NCBI RefSeq assembly: GCF_003977615.1
Contig: NZ_RYZR01000002.1
Location: forward strand, 249,214-313,213
DNA length: 64,000 nt
Direction: 5' to 3'
Source: Dyella dinghuensis
GTDB taxonomy: Bacteria > Pseudomonadota > Gammaproteobacteria > Xanthomonadales > Rhodanobacteraceae
Shown: positions 44,593 through 54,755 of the stretch, one piece after another
Layout of the letters: each line of letters starts with the position of its first letter
Numbering within the stretch: position 1 is the first letter of the stretch
Program-made: the position numbers and the translations under genes
The notes under the pieces: generated by a model
Databases searched by the model: none
Seen by the model: only the letters and a program-made list of their open reading frames with translations
Told to the model about the DNA's origin: nothing

Positions 44593-46488
44593 ATGACTGC
44601 TAACTCGATCCTGCTGGATGGCAACAGCCTCAGCCGTCAACAACTCGTCGCCGTAGCGCGCCAGGGTTACGGTGTGCGACTCGATCCGGAACAGCTCAAG
44701 CGCGTGCAGCGCGCCGCGGATTTTCTGGCCGACAAGGTGAGCTGCGGCGAACCGACCTACGGTGTTACAACGGGTTTCGGCAGCAATGCAGACAAGTTGC
44801 TGGGCGCCTATCGTCTTCGCGATGAATTGCCTGGCGGCAATCCGCACAAACCCGAAGGCACGTTGCTGGAAGAGTTGCAGCACAACCTGATCACCACGCA
44901 CGCCGTGTGCGTCGGCAAGCCATTTTCTGCGGACGTCGTGCGCGCGATGTTGGTCATTCGCATCAACACGCTGATGCGCGGTCATTCGGGCATCCGTGTC
45001 GCGACACTGGAAGCGCTGACCGCGATGCTCAATCACGACGTCATTCCCGTGGTGCCCGAGAAGGGTTCGGTGGGCGCGAGCGGCGACCTTGCTCCGTTGT
45101 CGCATCTGGCGATCGTTCTGCTCGGTGGCGGCGAAGCGTTCTACAAGGGCGAACGCCTGCCGGGTGCTGAAGCGTTGAAGCGTGCCGGCCTGCAACCGAT
45201 TCGTCTTTCCTTCAAGGAAGGTCTTGCGCTGAACAACGGTACCGCGCAGATGCTGGCCACTGCGGTTCTGGCACTCGACACGATCGAATATCTGCTCGAT
45301 GTCGCCGATCTCGCCGCCTCGATGACGCTCGATGCTTTCGCCGGCCGCAGCGGTGCACTACGCGCGGAAGTGCATGCCTTGCGTCCGCATCCGGGGCAGG
45401 TGTCCGTTGCCGAGCGTGTGCGCGAACTGCTTAACGGTTCCACGCTGGTCGACATTCCGTACCATCTCGTGCCGCGCTTCCGTCAGTGGAGTGTCGATGC
45501 ATGGCATACGACGGAAGATCAGGCCCTGAGTTTCGACATCAGCTGGGAATGGGTGCCGGCCAATCAGCGTCATGGGCGCGAAGCGTTCTACAACCGCTTT
45601 CTGCCGTTCAAGGGCGGCAAGAAGCACCAGCCGCAAGACGCGTATTGCTTGCGTTGCATGCCACAGGTACACGGTGCGGTGCGCGATGCCTGGGCTCAGG
45701 CGTGCCGTGTGATCGACATCGAATTGAATGCCGTCACCGACAATCCGCTGATCTTCCCCGATAACACCGATGCCACGCATATCGAAGAGCAGGTGATCTC
45801 CGCCGGTCACTTCCACGGCATGCCCCTCGCATTGGCGATGAGCTACGTGAAGGCTGCCATTCCGGTGCTCGCTTCGATCTCGGAGCGTCGCCTCAACAAA
45901 CTTGTCGATCCAGCTACCAGCGACGGCTTGCCCGCGTTCCTAACCGGCAACGAAGACGGTACCGACTCCGGCTTCATGATCGTGCAGTACACCGCGGCTG
46001 CACTCGTGAACGACCTCGCGACACGTGCGCATCCGGCAAGCGTCTATTCGGTACCGACCAGCGCGAACGCTGAAGACCATGTGTCGATGGGTGCCAACGA
46101 AGCGCGTCACGTGCTGGAGATGACCGAAGATCTCAGCCACGTGCTGGCGCTCGAGCTATACACCGCTGCGCAGGCGCTCGACTATCGCCAGGAAATGCTC
46201 AACGCCGCACGCCGTCTCGCAGCGCGTGGCAACTGGCAGGCGCTGGCCTCCAAGGTAGCCAATGCACCGCGTGAAGACAGTGCGCACTACGCGCAATTTG
46301 TCGAAGAAGTGAAGCAGCTCACCGCTGCGCTCGCCGACGTCGGCGACTTTCACGCAGGTAAAGCAGTGCGTACGGCACACGACGCGTTGCGTGGACACAT
46401 CAGCTTCATGCATCGCGACCGCGCGATGGATGGCGATGTGCGTACCGTTTGCGAACTCGTGCAAAAGCGCACGTTCACCATCAACTGA
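44593..46488 (+). CDS. Aromatic amino-acid (histidine) ammonia-lyase, enlarged
   Basis: The 631-residue protein has the self-forming MIO cofactor triad Ala162-Ser163-Gly164 in VGASGDLAPLSH and the HAL family residues in YGVTTGFG, LNNGTAQ, QDAYCLRCMPQVHG and EDHVSMG. The selectivity region reads TTHAVCVG, with a His as in histidine lyases. It is about 120 residues longer than typical HutH (near 510), with extra sequence around residues 285-350 (WSVDAWHTTEDQ...GGKKHQP). No hutU, hutI or hutG is nearby, so a role outside standard histidine degradation is possible. GGAG precedes the ATG. Confidence 0.82.
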   Translation: MTANSILLDGNSLSRQQLVAVARQGYGVRLDPEQLKRVQRAADFLADKVSCGEPTYGVTTGFGSNADKLLGAYRLRDELPGGNPHKPEGTLLEELQHNLITTHAVCVGKPFSADVVRAMLVIRINTLMRGHSGIRVATLEALTAMLNHDVIPVVPEKGSVGASGDLAPLSHLAIVLLGGGEAFYKGERLPGAEALKRAGLQPIRLSFKEGLALNNGTAQMLATAVLALDTIEYLLDVADLAASMTLDAFAGRSGALRAEVHALRPHPGQVSVAERVRELLNGSTLVDIPYHLVPRFRQWSVDAWHTTEDQALSFDISWEWVPANQRHGREAFYNRFLPFKGGKKHQPQDAYCLRCMPQVHGAVRDAWAQACRVIDIELNAVTDNPLIFPDNTDATHIEEQVISAGHFHGMPLALAMSYVKAAIPVLASISERRLNKLVDPATSDGLPAFLTGNEDGTDSGFMIVQYTAAALVNDLATRAHPASVYSVPTSANAEDHVSMGANEARHVLEMTEDLSHVLALELYTAAQALDYRQEMLNAARRLAARGNWQALASKVANAPREDSAHYAQFVEEVKQLTAALADVGDFHAGKAVRTAHDALRGHISFMHRDRAMDGDVRTVCELVQKRTFTIN

Positions 46489-47119
46489 GATCAGTCAATC
46501 CGGGCTGGGCAGCGCGCAATAAATGGCGTGACGCCCAGCCGAGCCATAGCAGTATCAGCGCAATCGCCAGCTTTTCCATCAGTCCGTTGGGAAAGATGGA
46601 TACCAAGACCTGAAACCACAGCACGAATGTCGCCAGCCACGCGAGTGCGAGGCCAAAGCGACTACCTTCTTTCATGCGCTGATCACGCAACCAGCGGCTT
46701 GAAAGCAGCACCATGCCGAAACTCAACCACAGGAACGTCGCCAGCGTGGTTGAGCGGTGAATGATCTTCGCCAGCGCGTGGTAGGGCGTATCGGAAAATA
46801 ATTCCGATGCCGCCACGATCGGCAGGATCAAACCCGCGCCCGCAAACAGTAGGGAAGCGAGCAGGCTGCGCCGAGTGCGCACGGTTGCCTCGTAGATGGC
46901 CCAAGCGAACCCAAGCAGCGCGATGGCCATCACGTAGTACACGGAGCGCACATAGACACCTCCCGGACCTCTTAGATAGGTGCTCAGCGGAGTGCGTATG
47001 GGATTGAGGTCAATACGCCAGAATTGCGCTGCCGTGCAGACGGTGGTGAAAACGATGACCGCAATGGCCATCAGATAGGCCGCATGGCGAACGGATACAA
47101 AGCGACGCAAAGCATTCAT
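46481..47119 (-). CDS. DUF998 family membrane protein
   Basis: The 212-residue protein has about six hydrophobic helices and the DUF998 pattern with LSTYLRGPGGVYVRSVYYVMA, a SELFSDTPYHALAKIIHRST segment in the middle (described in shortened form, residues 100-120), and a Trp-rich C-terminus. Its function is unknown. ATG 47119 is chosen because the longer frame adds a basic, unconserved-looking N-terminus. Its last eight bases overlap the end of the convergent ammonia-lyase gene. Confidence 0.78.
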   Translation of the reverse strand: MNALRRFVSVRHAAYLMAIAVIVFTTVCTAAQFWRIDLNPIRTPLSTYLRGPGGVYVRSVYYVMAIALLGFAWAIYEATVRTRRSLLASLLFAGAGLILPIVAASELFSDTPYHALAKIIHRSTTLATFLWLSFGMVLLSSRWLRDQRMKEGSRFGLALAWLATFVLWFQVLVSIFPNGLMEKLAIALILLWLGWASRHLLRAAQPGLTDLS

Positions 47120-47310
47120 CGAGTTTCGTCCATAGGAGGCTCGGGGTTCTTGCCGACCGGGCCTCGGCAGCAACCGTAGGGCAATCGTTGCGGCGTGGGT
47201 CAGGCTTGACGTCACAACGCCGCTACCCGGCATTTGGATGACAAACGATCTTGGCTGGGCGGCTCTAAGTTCTTGCTATGTCGGGAGATTCTGCGGTTCA
47301 GGAGGTGGGC

Positions 47311-47340
47311 TTGCCCGCGCGGCGCCTTATCGCGTATGAT
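47311..47340 (+). promoter_or_regulatory. Promoter of the histidine operon
   Basis: A TTGCCC -35-like element (47311-47316) and TATGAT -10 element (47335-47340) are separated by 18 bases. Transcription would start near 47347, just before the palindromic operator and 25 bases before hisR. Confidence 0.65.
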
Positions 47341-47350
47341 TTGATCCATC

Positions 47351-47368
47351 GTATTAATGCGTTAGTAC
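47351..47368 (+). promoter_or_regulatory. TrpR-like palindromic operator before hisR
   Basis: GTATTAA-TGCG-TTAGTAC is a palindrome with one mismatch in seven pairs. Its GTACTAA half-site resembles the TrpR operator half-site, which fits regulation by the TrpR-like protein encoded four bases downstream. It occupies the place of a ribosome binding site, and no such site is otherwise visible. Confidence 0.65.
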
Positions 47369-47371
47369 ATT

Positions 47372-47707
47372 ATGAAGCGTCGATCGCTGGATCCCGAGAC
47401 ACCGGACGAGTCCGCCAAGGCCAGTTTGTGCCGTGCCTTGCTCTCGCTGAAAAGTGAGGAAGAAATGGATGCCTTCCTCAACGACCTATGCACACCGGCC
47501 GAACTCGAAGTGCTGGTAGATCGCTGGCGGGTGGTGCCGTATCTGCTGGATGGCGTGTCGTATCGTGAAATTCATGAGCGCACCGCCGTCAGCATTACGA
47601 CCATCGGCCGCGTAGCGCGCTATCTGAATCAGGGTAGCGGAGGGTATCTGGCTGCTGCGGCGCGTGCCGCACGAAGCCGCGCCGCGGCCAAAAGGGCCCG
47701 GGCATGA
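47372..47707 (+). CDS. hisR: TrpR-like regulator of the histidine operon (YerC/YecD family)
   Basis: The 111-residue helical protein has the TrpR-type helix-turn-helix: LCTPAELEVLVDRWRVVPYL, then GVSYREIHERTAVSITTIGRV, followed by RYLNQGSGGY. The YerC/YecD family is widespread in Firmicutes and also opens his operons in Xanthomonas, where it is called HisR. It should bind the palindrome just upstream and control the operon. The basic tail ([13 protein letters not shown]) overlaps the hisG start by four bases. Confidence 0.87.
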   Translation: MKRRSLDPETPDESAKASLCRALLSLKSEEEMDAFLNDLCTPAELEVLVDRWRVVPYLLDGVSYREIHERTAVSITTIGRVARYLNQGSGGYLAAAARAARSRAAAKRARA

Positions 47708-48597
47708 AGCCGCGGGATCGTTTGCGAATTGCCATGCAGAAGTCCGGACGGCTGACCGAGCCGGCGCTGGAGCTGCTCAAACGCTGCGGACTGACGTTTC
47801 GTCAGAGCCGCGATAAATTGTTTTGCTTCGGCGAGGGCGAGCCGGTCGATCTTTTGCTGGTCCGCGATGACGATATTCCTGGTTTGATCTCGCAGGGCGT
47901 GTGCGATCTCGGGATCGTCGGCCGCAATGTGCTGAACGAGTACCGCCGGGGCGCGGACGGCGATGCTCCCGCACTCGCCGAGTGGAGACCGTTGGGCTTC
48001 GGTCGTTGTCGCCTATCGATCGCCGTGCCGCAGGACATGGAATATCGCGAACCCAGCGATCTGGGTGGACGACGCATCGCGACGTCGTATCCCGGCCTGC
48101 TCAGTGAATGGCTCAAAGTCCAGGATGTGAGTGCCACCGTCGTCACGTTGGCCGGCTCCGTCGAGATCGCGCCCAAGCTGGGCACCGCCGATGCCATTTG
48201 CGATCTCGTGCAGAGTGGCGGCACCTTGGTTGCCAATCAATTGCGCGAGACCGATGTGTTGTTGCAAAGCGAGGCCGTGCTCGCCGGGCCTGATGCATTA
48301 CCTGCAGACGAGCGCGGCGACATGATCGAGCTGCTGCTGAAGCGACTCGATGGAGTGATTCAAGTACGTGAATCCCGTCTGCTGTTGCTGCAAACCTCAC
48401 GCACATCACTCGATGCCGTCACGCGACTTTTACCGGGCGGTCCGCAGCCAACGCTGCTTCCTGTTGCGGGGCAACCCGATCAGTTGATGTTGCAGGCCCT
48501 ATGCGCGGGTGAAGTGAGCTGGCGTCAGCTGGAAGAAATAAAGAAAGCCGGTGCGCGAGAGATGTTCGTGCTGCCGGTCGAAAAAATGCTGGCGTGA
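47704..48597 (+). CDS. hisG: ATP phosphoribosyltransferase, long form
   Basis: The 297-residue protein is the long HisG form with a C-terminal regulatory domain, so it needs no HisZ. The N-terminal [12 protein letters not shown] and the PRPP-binding segment around [16 protein letters not shown] are typical. It joins ATP and PRPP in the first step of histidine synthesis and is normally inhibited by histidine. Its start overlaps the hisR stop (ATGA). Confidence 0.95.
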   Translation: MKPRDRLRIAMQKSGRLTEPALELLKRCGLTFRQSRDKLFCFGEGEPVDLLLVRDDDIPGLISQGVCDLGIVGRNVLNEYRRGADGDAPALAEWRPLGFGRCRLSIAVPQDMEYREPSDLGGRRIATSYPGLLSEWLKVQDVSATVVTLAGSVEIAPKLGTADAICDLVQSGGTLVANQLRETDVLLQSEAVLAGPDALPADERGDMIELLLKRLDGVIQVRESRLLLLQTSRTSLDAVTRLLPGGPQPTLLPVAGQPDQLMLQALCAGEVSWRQLEEIKKAGAREMFVLPVEKMLA

Positions 48598-48607
48598 GTC
48601 GACGGAT

Positions 48608-49915
48608 ATGAAGCGCATCACCTGGAATACCCTGGACGAACCCGCACGTCGCGACGCATTGGCGCGGCCGGCGCAATCCCGCGCAGATGAGTTGCGGCGG
48701 GGCGTCGAGAACATCATTGCCCAAGTACGCACCAACGGTGACGCGGCGTTGCGAGAGCTTTCCGCACGCTATGACCACTGCGCCCTCGATGCGATGGAAG
48801 TCACCGAGGCTGAATTTGCGTCCGCCGAGGCGAATTTAGCTCCTGAGTTAAAAACAGCCATTCGTGAGGCTGCCGGCCGTATCGAGGCGTTTCATCGCGC
48901 ATGTGCGCCACAACCCGTGTCTGTGAATACAGCCACGGGCGTAAGAGTGGAGCGTGTATTGCGCCCAATCGGTCGCGTGGGGTTATACGTGCCAGCGGGT
49001 AGCGCGCCGTTACCTTCGACGGCAATCATGCTAGGCGTACCTGCACACATTGCGGGTTGTCGTGAAATTATCCTGTGCTCGCCCGCACGCGCCGACGGAA
49101 CATGCGACGAAGCAGTGCTGTTTGCTGCGCGCTCTGTTGGCGTCCATCGCGTCTTCAAGCTCGGTGGCGCGCAGGCTATTGCTGCCATGGCCTACGGTAC
49201 GGAAAGCGTTCCGCGTTGCGACAAGCTGTTCGGCCCTGGCAATGCGTGGGTGACCGAAGCGAAATTACAGGTGTCCGGCGACCCGGAAGGTGCCGCCATC
49301 GATATGCCGGCAGGCCCGTCGGAAGTGTTGGTGATTGCGGAGGCGCAAGCCAACCCCGTTTTCGTCGCGGCCGACTTGCTATCGCAGGCTGAGCACGGCC
49401 CGGATTCTCAGGTCATCCTTGTCAGTCCGTCTGCATCGTTGCTCGACAGGGTATCTGCAGAAGTAGCGCGACAGTGCGCGGAATTGCCGCGCGGTGCCAT
49501 CGCCGAACGTGCGTTGGAGCAAAGCCGTCTTATCGAGGTGGAATCGCTTTCGCAGGCAGTCGAAGTCAGCAATCGGTACGCGCCGGAACACCTGATTCTG
49601 CAGGTGAGCGCTGCGCGCGATTTGCTGGAAAGTATCGAAAGCGCCGGTTCGGTGTTTGTCGGTGCGTGGACGCCCGAATCCGTTGGTGACTATTGCAGCG
49701 GAAGCAATCACGTGCTGCCGACTTACGGCTATGCACGTAGCTATAGCGGTGTGTCAGTGGCGAGTTATCAAAAACAGATCACGGTGCAGGAGCTGGACCC
49801 CAATGGCCTGCGCGCTATTGGGCCATGTACAGCAACATTGGCCAGTGCCGAGCAACTGGAGGCACACCGCCGAGCGGTGACGCTACGTTTGGCCGCGCTT
49901 GGGGTTCGCTTATGA
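48608..49915 (+). CDS. hisD: Histidinol dehydrogenase
   Basis: The 435-residue Zn enzyme carries [39 protein letters not shown] (Zn-ligand Gln-His) and the catalytic region [11 protein letters not shown]. It performs the last two oxidations, histidinol to histidine, with NAD. ATG 48608 is used because earlier in-frame codons fall inside hisG. The weak GACGG lies just before it. Confidence 0.95.
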   Translation: MKRITWNTLDEPARRDALARPAQSRADELRRGVENIIAQVRTNGDAALRELSARYDHCALDAMEVTEAEFASAEANLAPELKTAIREAAGRIEAFHRACAPQPVSVNTATGVRVERVLRPIGRVGLYVPAGSAPLPSTAIMLGVPAHIAGCREIILCSPARADGTCDEAVLFAARSVGVHRVFKLGGAQAIAAMAYGTESVPRCDKLFGPGNAWVTEAKLQVSGDPEGAAIDMPAGPSEVLVIAEAQANPVFVAADLLSQAEHGPDSQVILVSPSASLLDRVSAEVARQCAELPRGAIAERALEQSRLIEVESLSQAVEVSNRYAPEHLILQVSAARDLLESIESAGSVFVGAWTPESVGDYCSGSNHVLPTYGYARSYSGVSVASYQKQITVQELDPNGLRAIGPCTATLASAEQLEAHRRAVTLRLAALGVRL

Positions 49916-50973
49916 GCGTGCTGGATCTGGCCAGGCCGGAAATACGGACATTGCAGCCTTACTCTTCAGCGCGTATGGAAGCTGAGGGCGCGCAAATCAT
50001 GCTCAACGCCAACGAGTCGGCGTGGCCACCCGCGGGCGATGCCGGACTGGGTTGCAATCGTTACCCTGATCCACAGCCGGGTGGCTTGCTCCAGGCACTG
50101 GCGACGCTCTATGGCGTTCGAAGCGAGCAGCTGTTTGTCGGCCGCGGCAGTGATGAAGCTATCGATCTGCTGGTGCGCGCTTTTTGTGGTGCGGGGCAAG
50201 ATGCGATTCTTATTCAACCGCCAACGTTCGGTATGTACGCCGTCTGCGCGCGCATCCAGAATGCCAATATCGTTGAGGTGCCGTTGGCTGACGATTTTAG
50301 TCTGGACATTGAAAGGCTGGTCGGTGCCGTAACTCCGGCGGTGAAACTGGTTTTTCTGTGCACGCCGAATAATCCAAGCGGCAAATCTATCGCTCGCACG
50401 GACATCGAGTATTTGGCCAAGGCCTTGGTTGGCAGGGCAGTCCTTGTGGTTGACGAGGCGTATATCGAATTCTCCGATCAACAAAGCGCTGTCGATCTGA
50501 TCAACACCTACGATCATGTCGCGGTACTTCGGACATTGTCCAAGGCGTGGGCGTTGGCGGGTGCGCGAATTGGCAGCCTGCTCGCAAGTCCCGACGTCAT
50601 CGCATTGATACGCCGGATCATGCCGCCGTATCCGCTGCCGCTGCCGTGCGTGTCTGCTGCGATGTCCGAACTGTCTGCATCGGGGCAGGCTGCTGCGCGC
50701 GACAACATCGCCATTGTGCGGGAGCAACGCGAGATCATGCGTGCGGCTTTGGCGCGTCTTTCGGGTATTCGCGAAGTGTTGCCGTCCGATGCAAACTTTC
50801 TCGCCGTGCGTTTCGACGACGCCGGCACCGTTTATCAACGATTGCTAAAGGCTGGCATCGTGGTGCGTGATATTCGCCGTTACCCAAATTTGAAAGATGC
50901 ATTGCGCATCACGATTGGCACACCAGAAGAAAATGCACGCGTGCTCACGGTGCTGGGTGGAGAGAAGCCATGA
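49912..50973 (+). CDS. hisC: Histidinol-phosphate aminotransferase
   Basis: The 353-residue PLP enzyme has the N-terminal [22 protein letters not shown] phosphate-binding turn, TPNNPSGKS and the Schiff-base lysine in [14 protein letters not shown]. It converts imidazole-acetol phosphate to histidinol phosphate. Its start overlaps the hisD stop (ATGA), and its own end overlaps hisB. Confidence 0.95.
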   Translation: MSVLDLARPEIRTLQPYSSARMEAEGAQIMLNANESAWPPAGDAGLGCNRYPDPQPGGLLQALATLYGVRSEQLFVGRGSDEAIDLLVRAFCGAGQDAILIQPPTFGMYAVCARIQNANIVEVPLADDFSLDIERLVGAVTPAVKLVFLCTPNNPSGKSIARTDIEYLAKALVGRAVLVVDEAYIEFSDQQSAVDLINTYDHVAVLRTLSKAWALAGARIGSLLASPDVIALIRRIMPPYPLPLPCVSAAMSELSASGQAAARDNIAIVREQREIMRAALARLSGIREVLPSDANFLAVRFDDAGTVYQRLLKAGIVVRDIRRYPNLKDALRITIGTPEENARVLTVLGGEKP

Positions 50974-52034
50974 GCCGCAAAATCCTCTTTGTGGACAGGG
51001 ATGGTTGTCTTATCGACGAACCCGCCGACGAGCAGATCGACAGCTATGAAAAGCTTTCGTTGCTTCCGGGCGTGTTGGCTGCATTGCAACGCATCGTGTC
51101 AGCCGGCTACGAGCTAGTGATGGTCACCAATCAGGATGGTCTGGGTACCGAACGCTTTCCTCAGGCCAGCTTCGATGGACCGCATGAGCTTCTGATGCGT
51201 ATTTTCTCGTCTCAGGGCGTGTCGTTTCGCGAAGTGCTGATCGACCGCAGTTTTCCGCACGACGGCCTGGATACGCGCAAACCTGGCGTGGGCATGATGC
51301 GTCACTATTTGGCGGATGATAGTTGGGCGCGCGCCGATTCGGCGATGGTGGGCGATCGCGAGACCGACCTGCAGTTTGCCGCCAATATGGGCGTGCGCGG
51401 TTTTCGTGTCGGGCCCAAAGGCATGAGCTGGGATGAAATCGCGCATCAATTGCTCGATCGTCCACGTATTGCCGAAGTCACCCGCAACACGAAGGAGACA
51501 CGCATCAAGGTGCGCGTCGATCTGGATCGGCAGGCAGATCCTATCGTTCATACCGGGTTGGGCTTCTTCGATCACATGCTGGAGCAGATCGGCAAGCACG
51601 GTGGTTTCGCGTTGCAACTTACGTGCGAAGGCGATACCAAAGTCGACGAGCACCACACCATGGAAGATAGCGCCCTGGCGCTAGGACAGGCGCTGCGCCA
51701 AGCGTTGGGCGATAAGCGCGGTATCGCGCGCTACGGGTTTACGTTGCCGATGGATGAATCGCAGGCGAGCGCGGCGCTGGATCTCTCCGGACGTCCTTAC
51801 TTTGTTTTCGAGGGACAGTTTCCCCGTGAACGCGTGGGCGATGTACCTACCGAACTGGTTCCACATTTTTTTCGCTCGCTGTGCGACACGCTTGGCGCCA
51901 ACCTTCATCTGGCGGTGAAAGGCGAAAACGCGCATCACATGGTGGAAGGATGCTTCAAGGCGACAGCGCGCGTGTTGCGCCAGGCCATCCGCCGTGAAGG
52001 CGACGAATTGCCGAGTACAAAGGGTGCGTTGTAA
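50970..52034 (+). CDS. hisB: Bifunctional histidinol-phosphatase / IGP dehydratase
   Basis: Residues 1-165 form a HAD phosphatase ([39 protein letters not shown]). Residues 170-354 are imidazoleglycerol-phosphate dehydratase with [18 protein letters not shown] and the metal motif DEHHTMED. The fusion is the usual form in this lineage. The HAD nucleophile motif has Cys where Thr is common (DRDGC). The start overlaps hisC (ATGA) and the end overlaps hisH by one base (TAATG). Confidence 0.95.
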   Translation: MSRKILFVDRDGCLIDEPADEQIDSYEKLSLLPGVLAALQRIVSAGYELVMVTNQDGLGTERFPQASFDGPHELLMRIFSSQGVSFREVLIDRSFPHDGLDTRKPGVGMMRHYLADDSWARADSAMVGDRETDLQFAANMGVRGFRVGPKGMSWDEIAHQLLDRPRIAEVTRNTKETRIKVRVDLDRQADPIVHTGLGFFDHMLEQIGKHGGFALQLTCEGDTKVDEHHTMEDSALALGQALRQALGDKRGIARYGFTLPMDESQASAALDLSGRPYFVFEGQFPRERVGDVPTELVPHFFRSLCDTLGANLHLAVKGENAHHMVEGCFKATARVLRQAIRREGDELPSTKGAL

Positions 52035-52624
52035 TGAACGTGGTGCTGGTCGATGCAGGAGGCACCAACATAGGATCGGTGCGTTATGCGCTGCAACGCC
52101 TTGGCGTCGACGCTTGCCTGACATCGGATGCCGATGAGATACGTTCCGCCGATAAGGTGATATTACCTGGTGTCGGCGCAGCAGGACCTGGCATGGCACG
52201 GTTGCGAGAACTGCAACTGATCGACGTCATCCGATCGTTGAGTCAGCCGGTGTTGGGTGTATGCCTTGGCATGCAGTTGCTATGCGAGCACTCGGAAGAG
52301 GGCGATACGCCATGTTTGGGCGTCATTCCGGCGAAGGTTCATCGCTTCGAAGAAGCGCCGGGTCAGTGTGTTCCGCATATGGGCTGGAACCGATTGTCTG
52401 CGGTCGCCGCGCATCCCTTGCTCAAGCAAATGAATGAGGGCGATTGGGCGTATTTCGTGCACAGCTACGCCGTGCCGCTCGGCACGTATACGCTGGTGAG
52501 TACGGACTACGGGAAAGGCTTTTCATCCGTCATTGGCCACCGTAATTTTCACGGTATGCAGTTCCATCCGGAGCGTTCGGCAAGTGTCGGCGCAACGCTA
52601 TTGAAGAACTTCCTCGAGCTATGA
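52034..52624 (+). CDS. hisH: Imidazole glycerol phosphate synthase, glutaminase subunit
   Basis: The 196-residue class I glutaminase has LPGVGAAGPGM, the catalytic Cys in GVCLGMQLL and the His-x-Glu pair in GMQFHPERS. It releases ammonia to HisF for ring closure of imidazole glycerol phosphate. Both ends overlap the neighbouring genes (TAATG with hisB, ATGA with hisA), which fits balanced synthesis with HisF. Confidence 0.95.
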   Translation: MNVVLVDAGGTNIGSVRYALQRLGVDACLTSDADEIRSADKVILPGVGAAGPGMARLRELQLIDVIRSLSQPVLGVCLGMQLLCEHSEEGDTPCLGVIPAKVHRFEEAPGQCVPHMGWNRLSAVAAHPLLKQMNEGDWAYFVHSYAVPLGTYTLVSTDYGKGFSSVIGHRNFHGMQFHPERSASVGATLLKNFLEL

Positions 52625-53349
52625 ATTTCGAAGTGATACCCGCCATCGACTTGCGCGGCGGTCAGGTTGTCCGCTTACGGCAAGGCGATTATGCGCAGGA
52701 AACCCGTTACGACTCTGATCCACGAGAACTCGCCGCGCGTTACGCCCACGCGGGTACACGCTGGTTGCATGTGGTGGATCTTGATGGTGCTCGCGCCGGT
52801 GATTTGTCCAATCTCGCGATAATCGAAGTCATGGCTAAAGCGGGTATGCACGTTCAGGCAGGCGGTGGCGTGCGCAGCGAAGAAGATGTGCGTCGATTGT
52901 TTGCCGCTGGCGTCTCACGTATTGTCGTGGGTAGTGTTGCAATTCGTGATCCGGAGCGCGTAGCGGAATGGTTGAACCACCATGGTGCGGACCGTTTCAC
53001 CATTGCGCTGGACACGCGCTGGCGTGACGGCCACTGGCGCTTGCCAAGCGCCGGCTGGACGGAGCAGGAGGTACGAACGCTAGATGAACTCGCGCCGTGG
53101 TACGCCGAGAAGGGAGCGCGTCACCTGCTTTGCACGGATATCGACCGCGATGGGATGCTCGCCGGCTTCAACCTCGATTTGTATCGGCATTTAACGCAAT
53201 GCGCGCCGGGGTTGGCCGTGCAAGCGTCCGGTGGCGTGCGCTCGTTGGAGGATATTCGCGCCGCGCGCAACGCAGGCGCACGTGGCGTGATTCTGGGACG
53301 TGCGTTGCTGGAAGGTCGTTTTACGCTGGAAGGTGCGCTGGCATGTTGA
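52621..53349 (+). CDS. hisA: ProFAR isomerase
   Basis: The 242-residue TIM barrel has the catalytic Asp in [14 protein letters not shown], the phosphate loops [13 protein letters not shown] and [12 protein letters not shown], and the second acid in CTDIDRDGM. It opens the ribose ring of ProFAR to give PRFAR. It overlaps hisH at the start and hisF at the end. Confidence 0.95.
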   Translation: MNFEVIPAIDLRGGQVVRLRQGDYAQETRYDSDPRELAARYAHAGTRWLHVVDLDGARAGDLSNLAIIEVMAKAGMHVQAGGGVRSEEDVRRLFAAGVSRIVVGSVAIRDPERVAEWLNHHGADRFTIALDTRWRDGHWRLPSAGWTEQEVRTLDELAPWYAEKGARHLLCTDIDRDGMLAGFNLDLYRHLTQCAPGLAVQASGGVRSLEDIRAARNAGARGVILGRALLEGRFTLEGALAC

Positions 53350-54113
53350 GCCGCCGCATTATTCCCTGTCTTGACGTACGCGACGGCAAAGTCGTCAAGG
53401 GTGTGCGTTTTCGCGATCACGTTGTGATGGGCGAAATCGTCGATCTGGCTTTGCGTTATCGCGACGAAGGTGCCGACGAGCTGGTGTTCTACGACATCAC
53501 GGCTAGTCCAGAAGGGCGAAGCGTCGACCGCGCCTGGGTCGAGCGCGTCGCGCGTGTCATCGATATCCCGTTTTGTGTGGCCGGCGGTATCCGTTCCGTC
53601 AACGAAGCGCGCGATGTCTTGCATGCCGGCGCAGACAAGATTTCTGTCAACTCGCCTGCTCTTGAGCGACCCGAGTTAATCGATGAACTGGCCGCGGCAT
53701 TTGGCGTGCAATGCGTGGTGGTTGGCATCGACTCCTTGCGCGATGCAGATGGTGAGTGGCGCGTGCGTCAGTACACGGGCGATCCTTCCAAGACGCGATC
53801 GCTGATGCGCCGCACGCTCGACTGGGTGTTGGAAGCGCAACGACGTGGTGCGGGCGAAATTGTTCTGAACTGCATGGATAGCGATGGCGTGCGCAAGGGT
53901 TACGATCTCGAACAGTTGAAGGAAGCGCGTGCCATTTGCCGTGTGCCGCTTATTGCATCGGGTGGTGCAGGTGCCGTTGAACATTTTCGCGATGCCTTCA
54001 CGGATGCAAGAGTCGATGGCGCACTGGCCGCCAGTGTTTTTCATAGCGGCGCGATTGCCGTGCCGGATCTGAAACGCTACCTGCAGGGGCAGGGCGTGAC
54101 CGTTCGCTTGTAG
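53343..54113 (+). CDS. hisF: Imidazole glycerol phosphate synthase, cyclase subunit
   Basis: The 256-residue TIM barrel starts [20 protein letters not shown] with catalytic Asp11, and has FVCAGGIR-type and [13 protein letters not shown] phosphate loops plus [13 protein letters not shown] with the second Asp. It uses ammonia from HisH to form imidazole glycerol phosphate and AICAR. It starts seven bases inside the end of hisA. Confidence 0.95.
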   Translation: MLSRRIIPCLDVRDGKVVKGVRFRDHVVMGEIVDLALRYRDEGADELVFYDITASPEGRSVDRAWVERVARVIDIPFCVAGGIRSVNEARDVLHAGADKISVNSPALERPELIDELAAAFGVQCVVVGIDSLRDADGEWRVRQYTGDPSKTRSLMRRTLDWVLEAQRRGAGEIVLNCMDSDGVRKGYDLEQLKEARAICRVPLIASGGAGAVEHFRDAFTDARVDGALAASVFHSGAIAVPDLKRYLQGQGVTVRL

Positions 54114-54124
54114 GAGGCTCAATC

Positions 54125-54742
54125 ATGAGCGACGCAAAGTTCGACATCGATCAGCTGGATTGGGCCAAATCCAATGGCCTGCTACCGGCCATCGTGCAGC
54201 ACTATTTGACTGGCGAAGTGCTGATGCTTGGCTACATGAATGCCGAGGCGCTTGCACAGACGCAAGTCAGCGGTCACGTCACTTTTTACAGTCGAAGCAA
54301 GCAACGCCTGTGGACCAAAGGGGAAAGCTCTGGCCACGTATTGCAGGTGAAATCCATTCGCGTGGATTGCGACGCCGACACATTGCTGGTGCAGGCTGAG
54401 CCACAAGGTCCAACGTGCCATTTGGGCACAAGCAGCTGCTTCGGCGATACCGCGCGGCCGCCACTTGGTTTTCTCGCCGAGCTGGATGCCTTGGTAGCGA
54501 GCAGAAAAGCCGAGCTGCCCGAAGGCAGTTACACGACGCGATTGTTTAGTGGCGGTACGCGCCGCATCGCGCAAAAGGTTGGCGAAGAGGGCGTCGAGAC
54601 AGCGCTGGCTGCGGTCACTCAGGGCGATGATGACCTATTGGGTGAAGCGGCCGATCTCGTTTTCCACTTGACGGTATTGCTGCGCGCGCGCGGTTTCGGC
54701 TTGGCCGATGTCACAGAGGTATTGATCAAACGTCACTCCTGA
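54125..54742 (+). CDS. hisI: Bifunctional phosphoribosyl-AMP cyclohydrolase / phosphoribosyl-ATP pyrophosphatase
   Basis: The 205-residue fusion has the HisI half (to about 115) with [25 protein letters not shown] (metal Asp/Cys) and CHLGTSSCF, and the HisE half with [18 protein letters not shown]. It carries out steps two and three of the pathway. GGAGG lies eight bases before the ATG. It is the last gene of the operon, and the terminal hairpin covers its stop codon. Confidence 0.95.
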   Translation: MSDAKFDIDQLDWAKSNGLLPAIVQHYLTGEVLMLGYMNAEALAQTQVSGHVTFYSRSKQRLWTKGESSGHVLQVKSIRVDCDADTLLVQAEPQGPTCHLGTSSCFGDTARPPLGFLAELDALVASRKAELPEGSYTTRLFSGGTRRIAQKVGEEGVETALAAVTQGDDDLLGEAADLVFHLTVLLRARGFGLADVTEVLIKRHS

Positions 54743-54750
54743 CGTTTGAT
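54725..54750 (+). terminator. Hairpin across the hisI stop codon
   Basis: ATCAAACGTCA and TGACGTTTGAT form a perfect eleven-base-pair stem with a CTCC loop. The TGA of hisI lies in the right arm. There is no long T run after it, so it is a probable operon-end structure rather than a textbook terminator. Confidence 0.6.
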
Positions 54751-54755
54751 TCATC

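Noticed and set aside
52321-52337. Copy of the CGTCATTCCGGCGAAGG repeat arm
   Set aside because: It lies inside hisH and encodes the conserved region around VIPAKVHRF; the match is likely chance, with no second arm.
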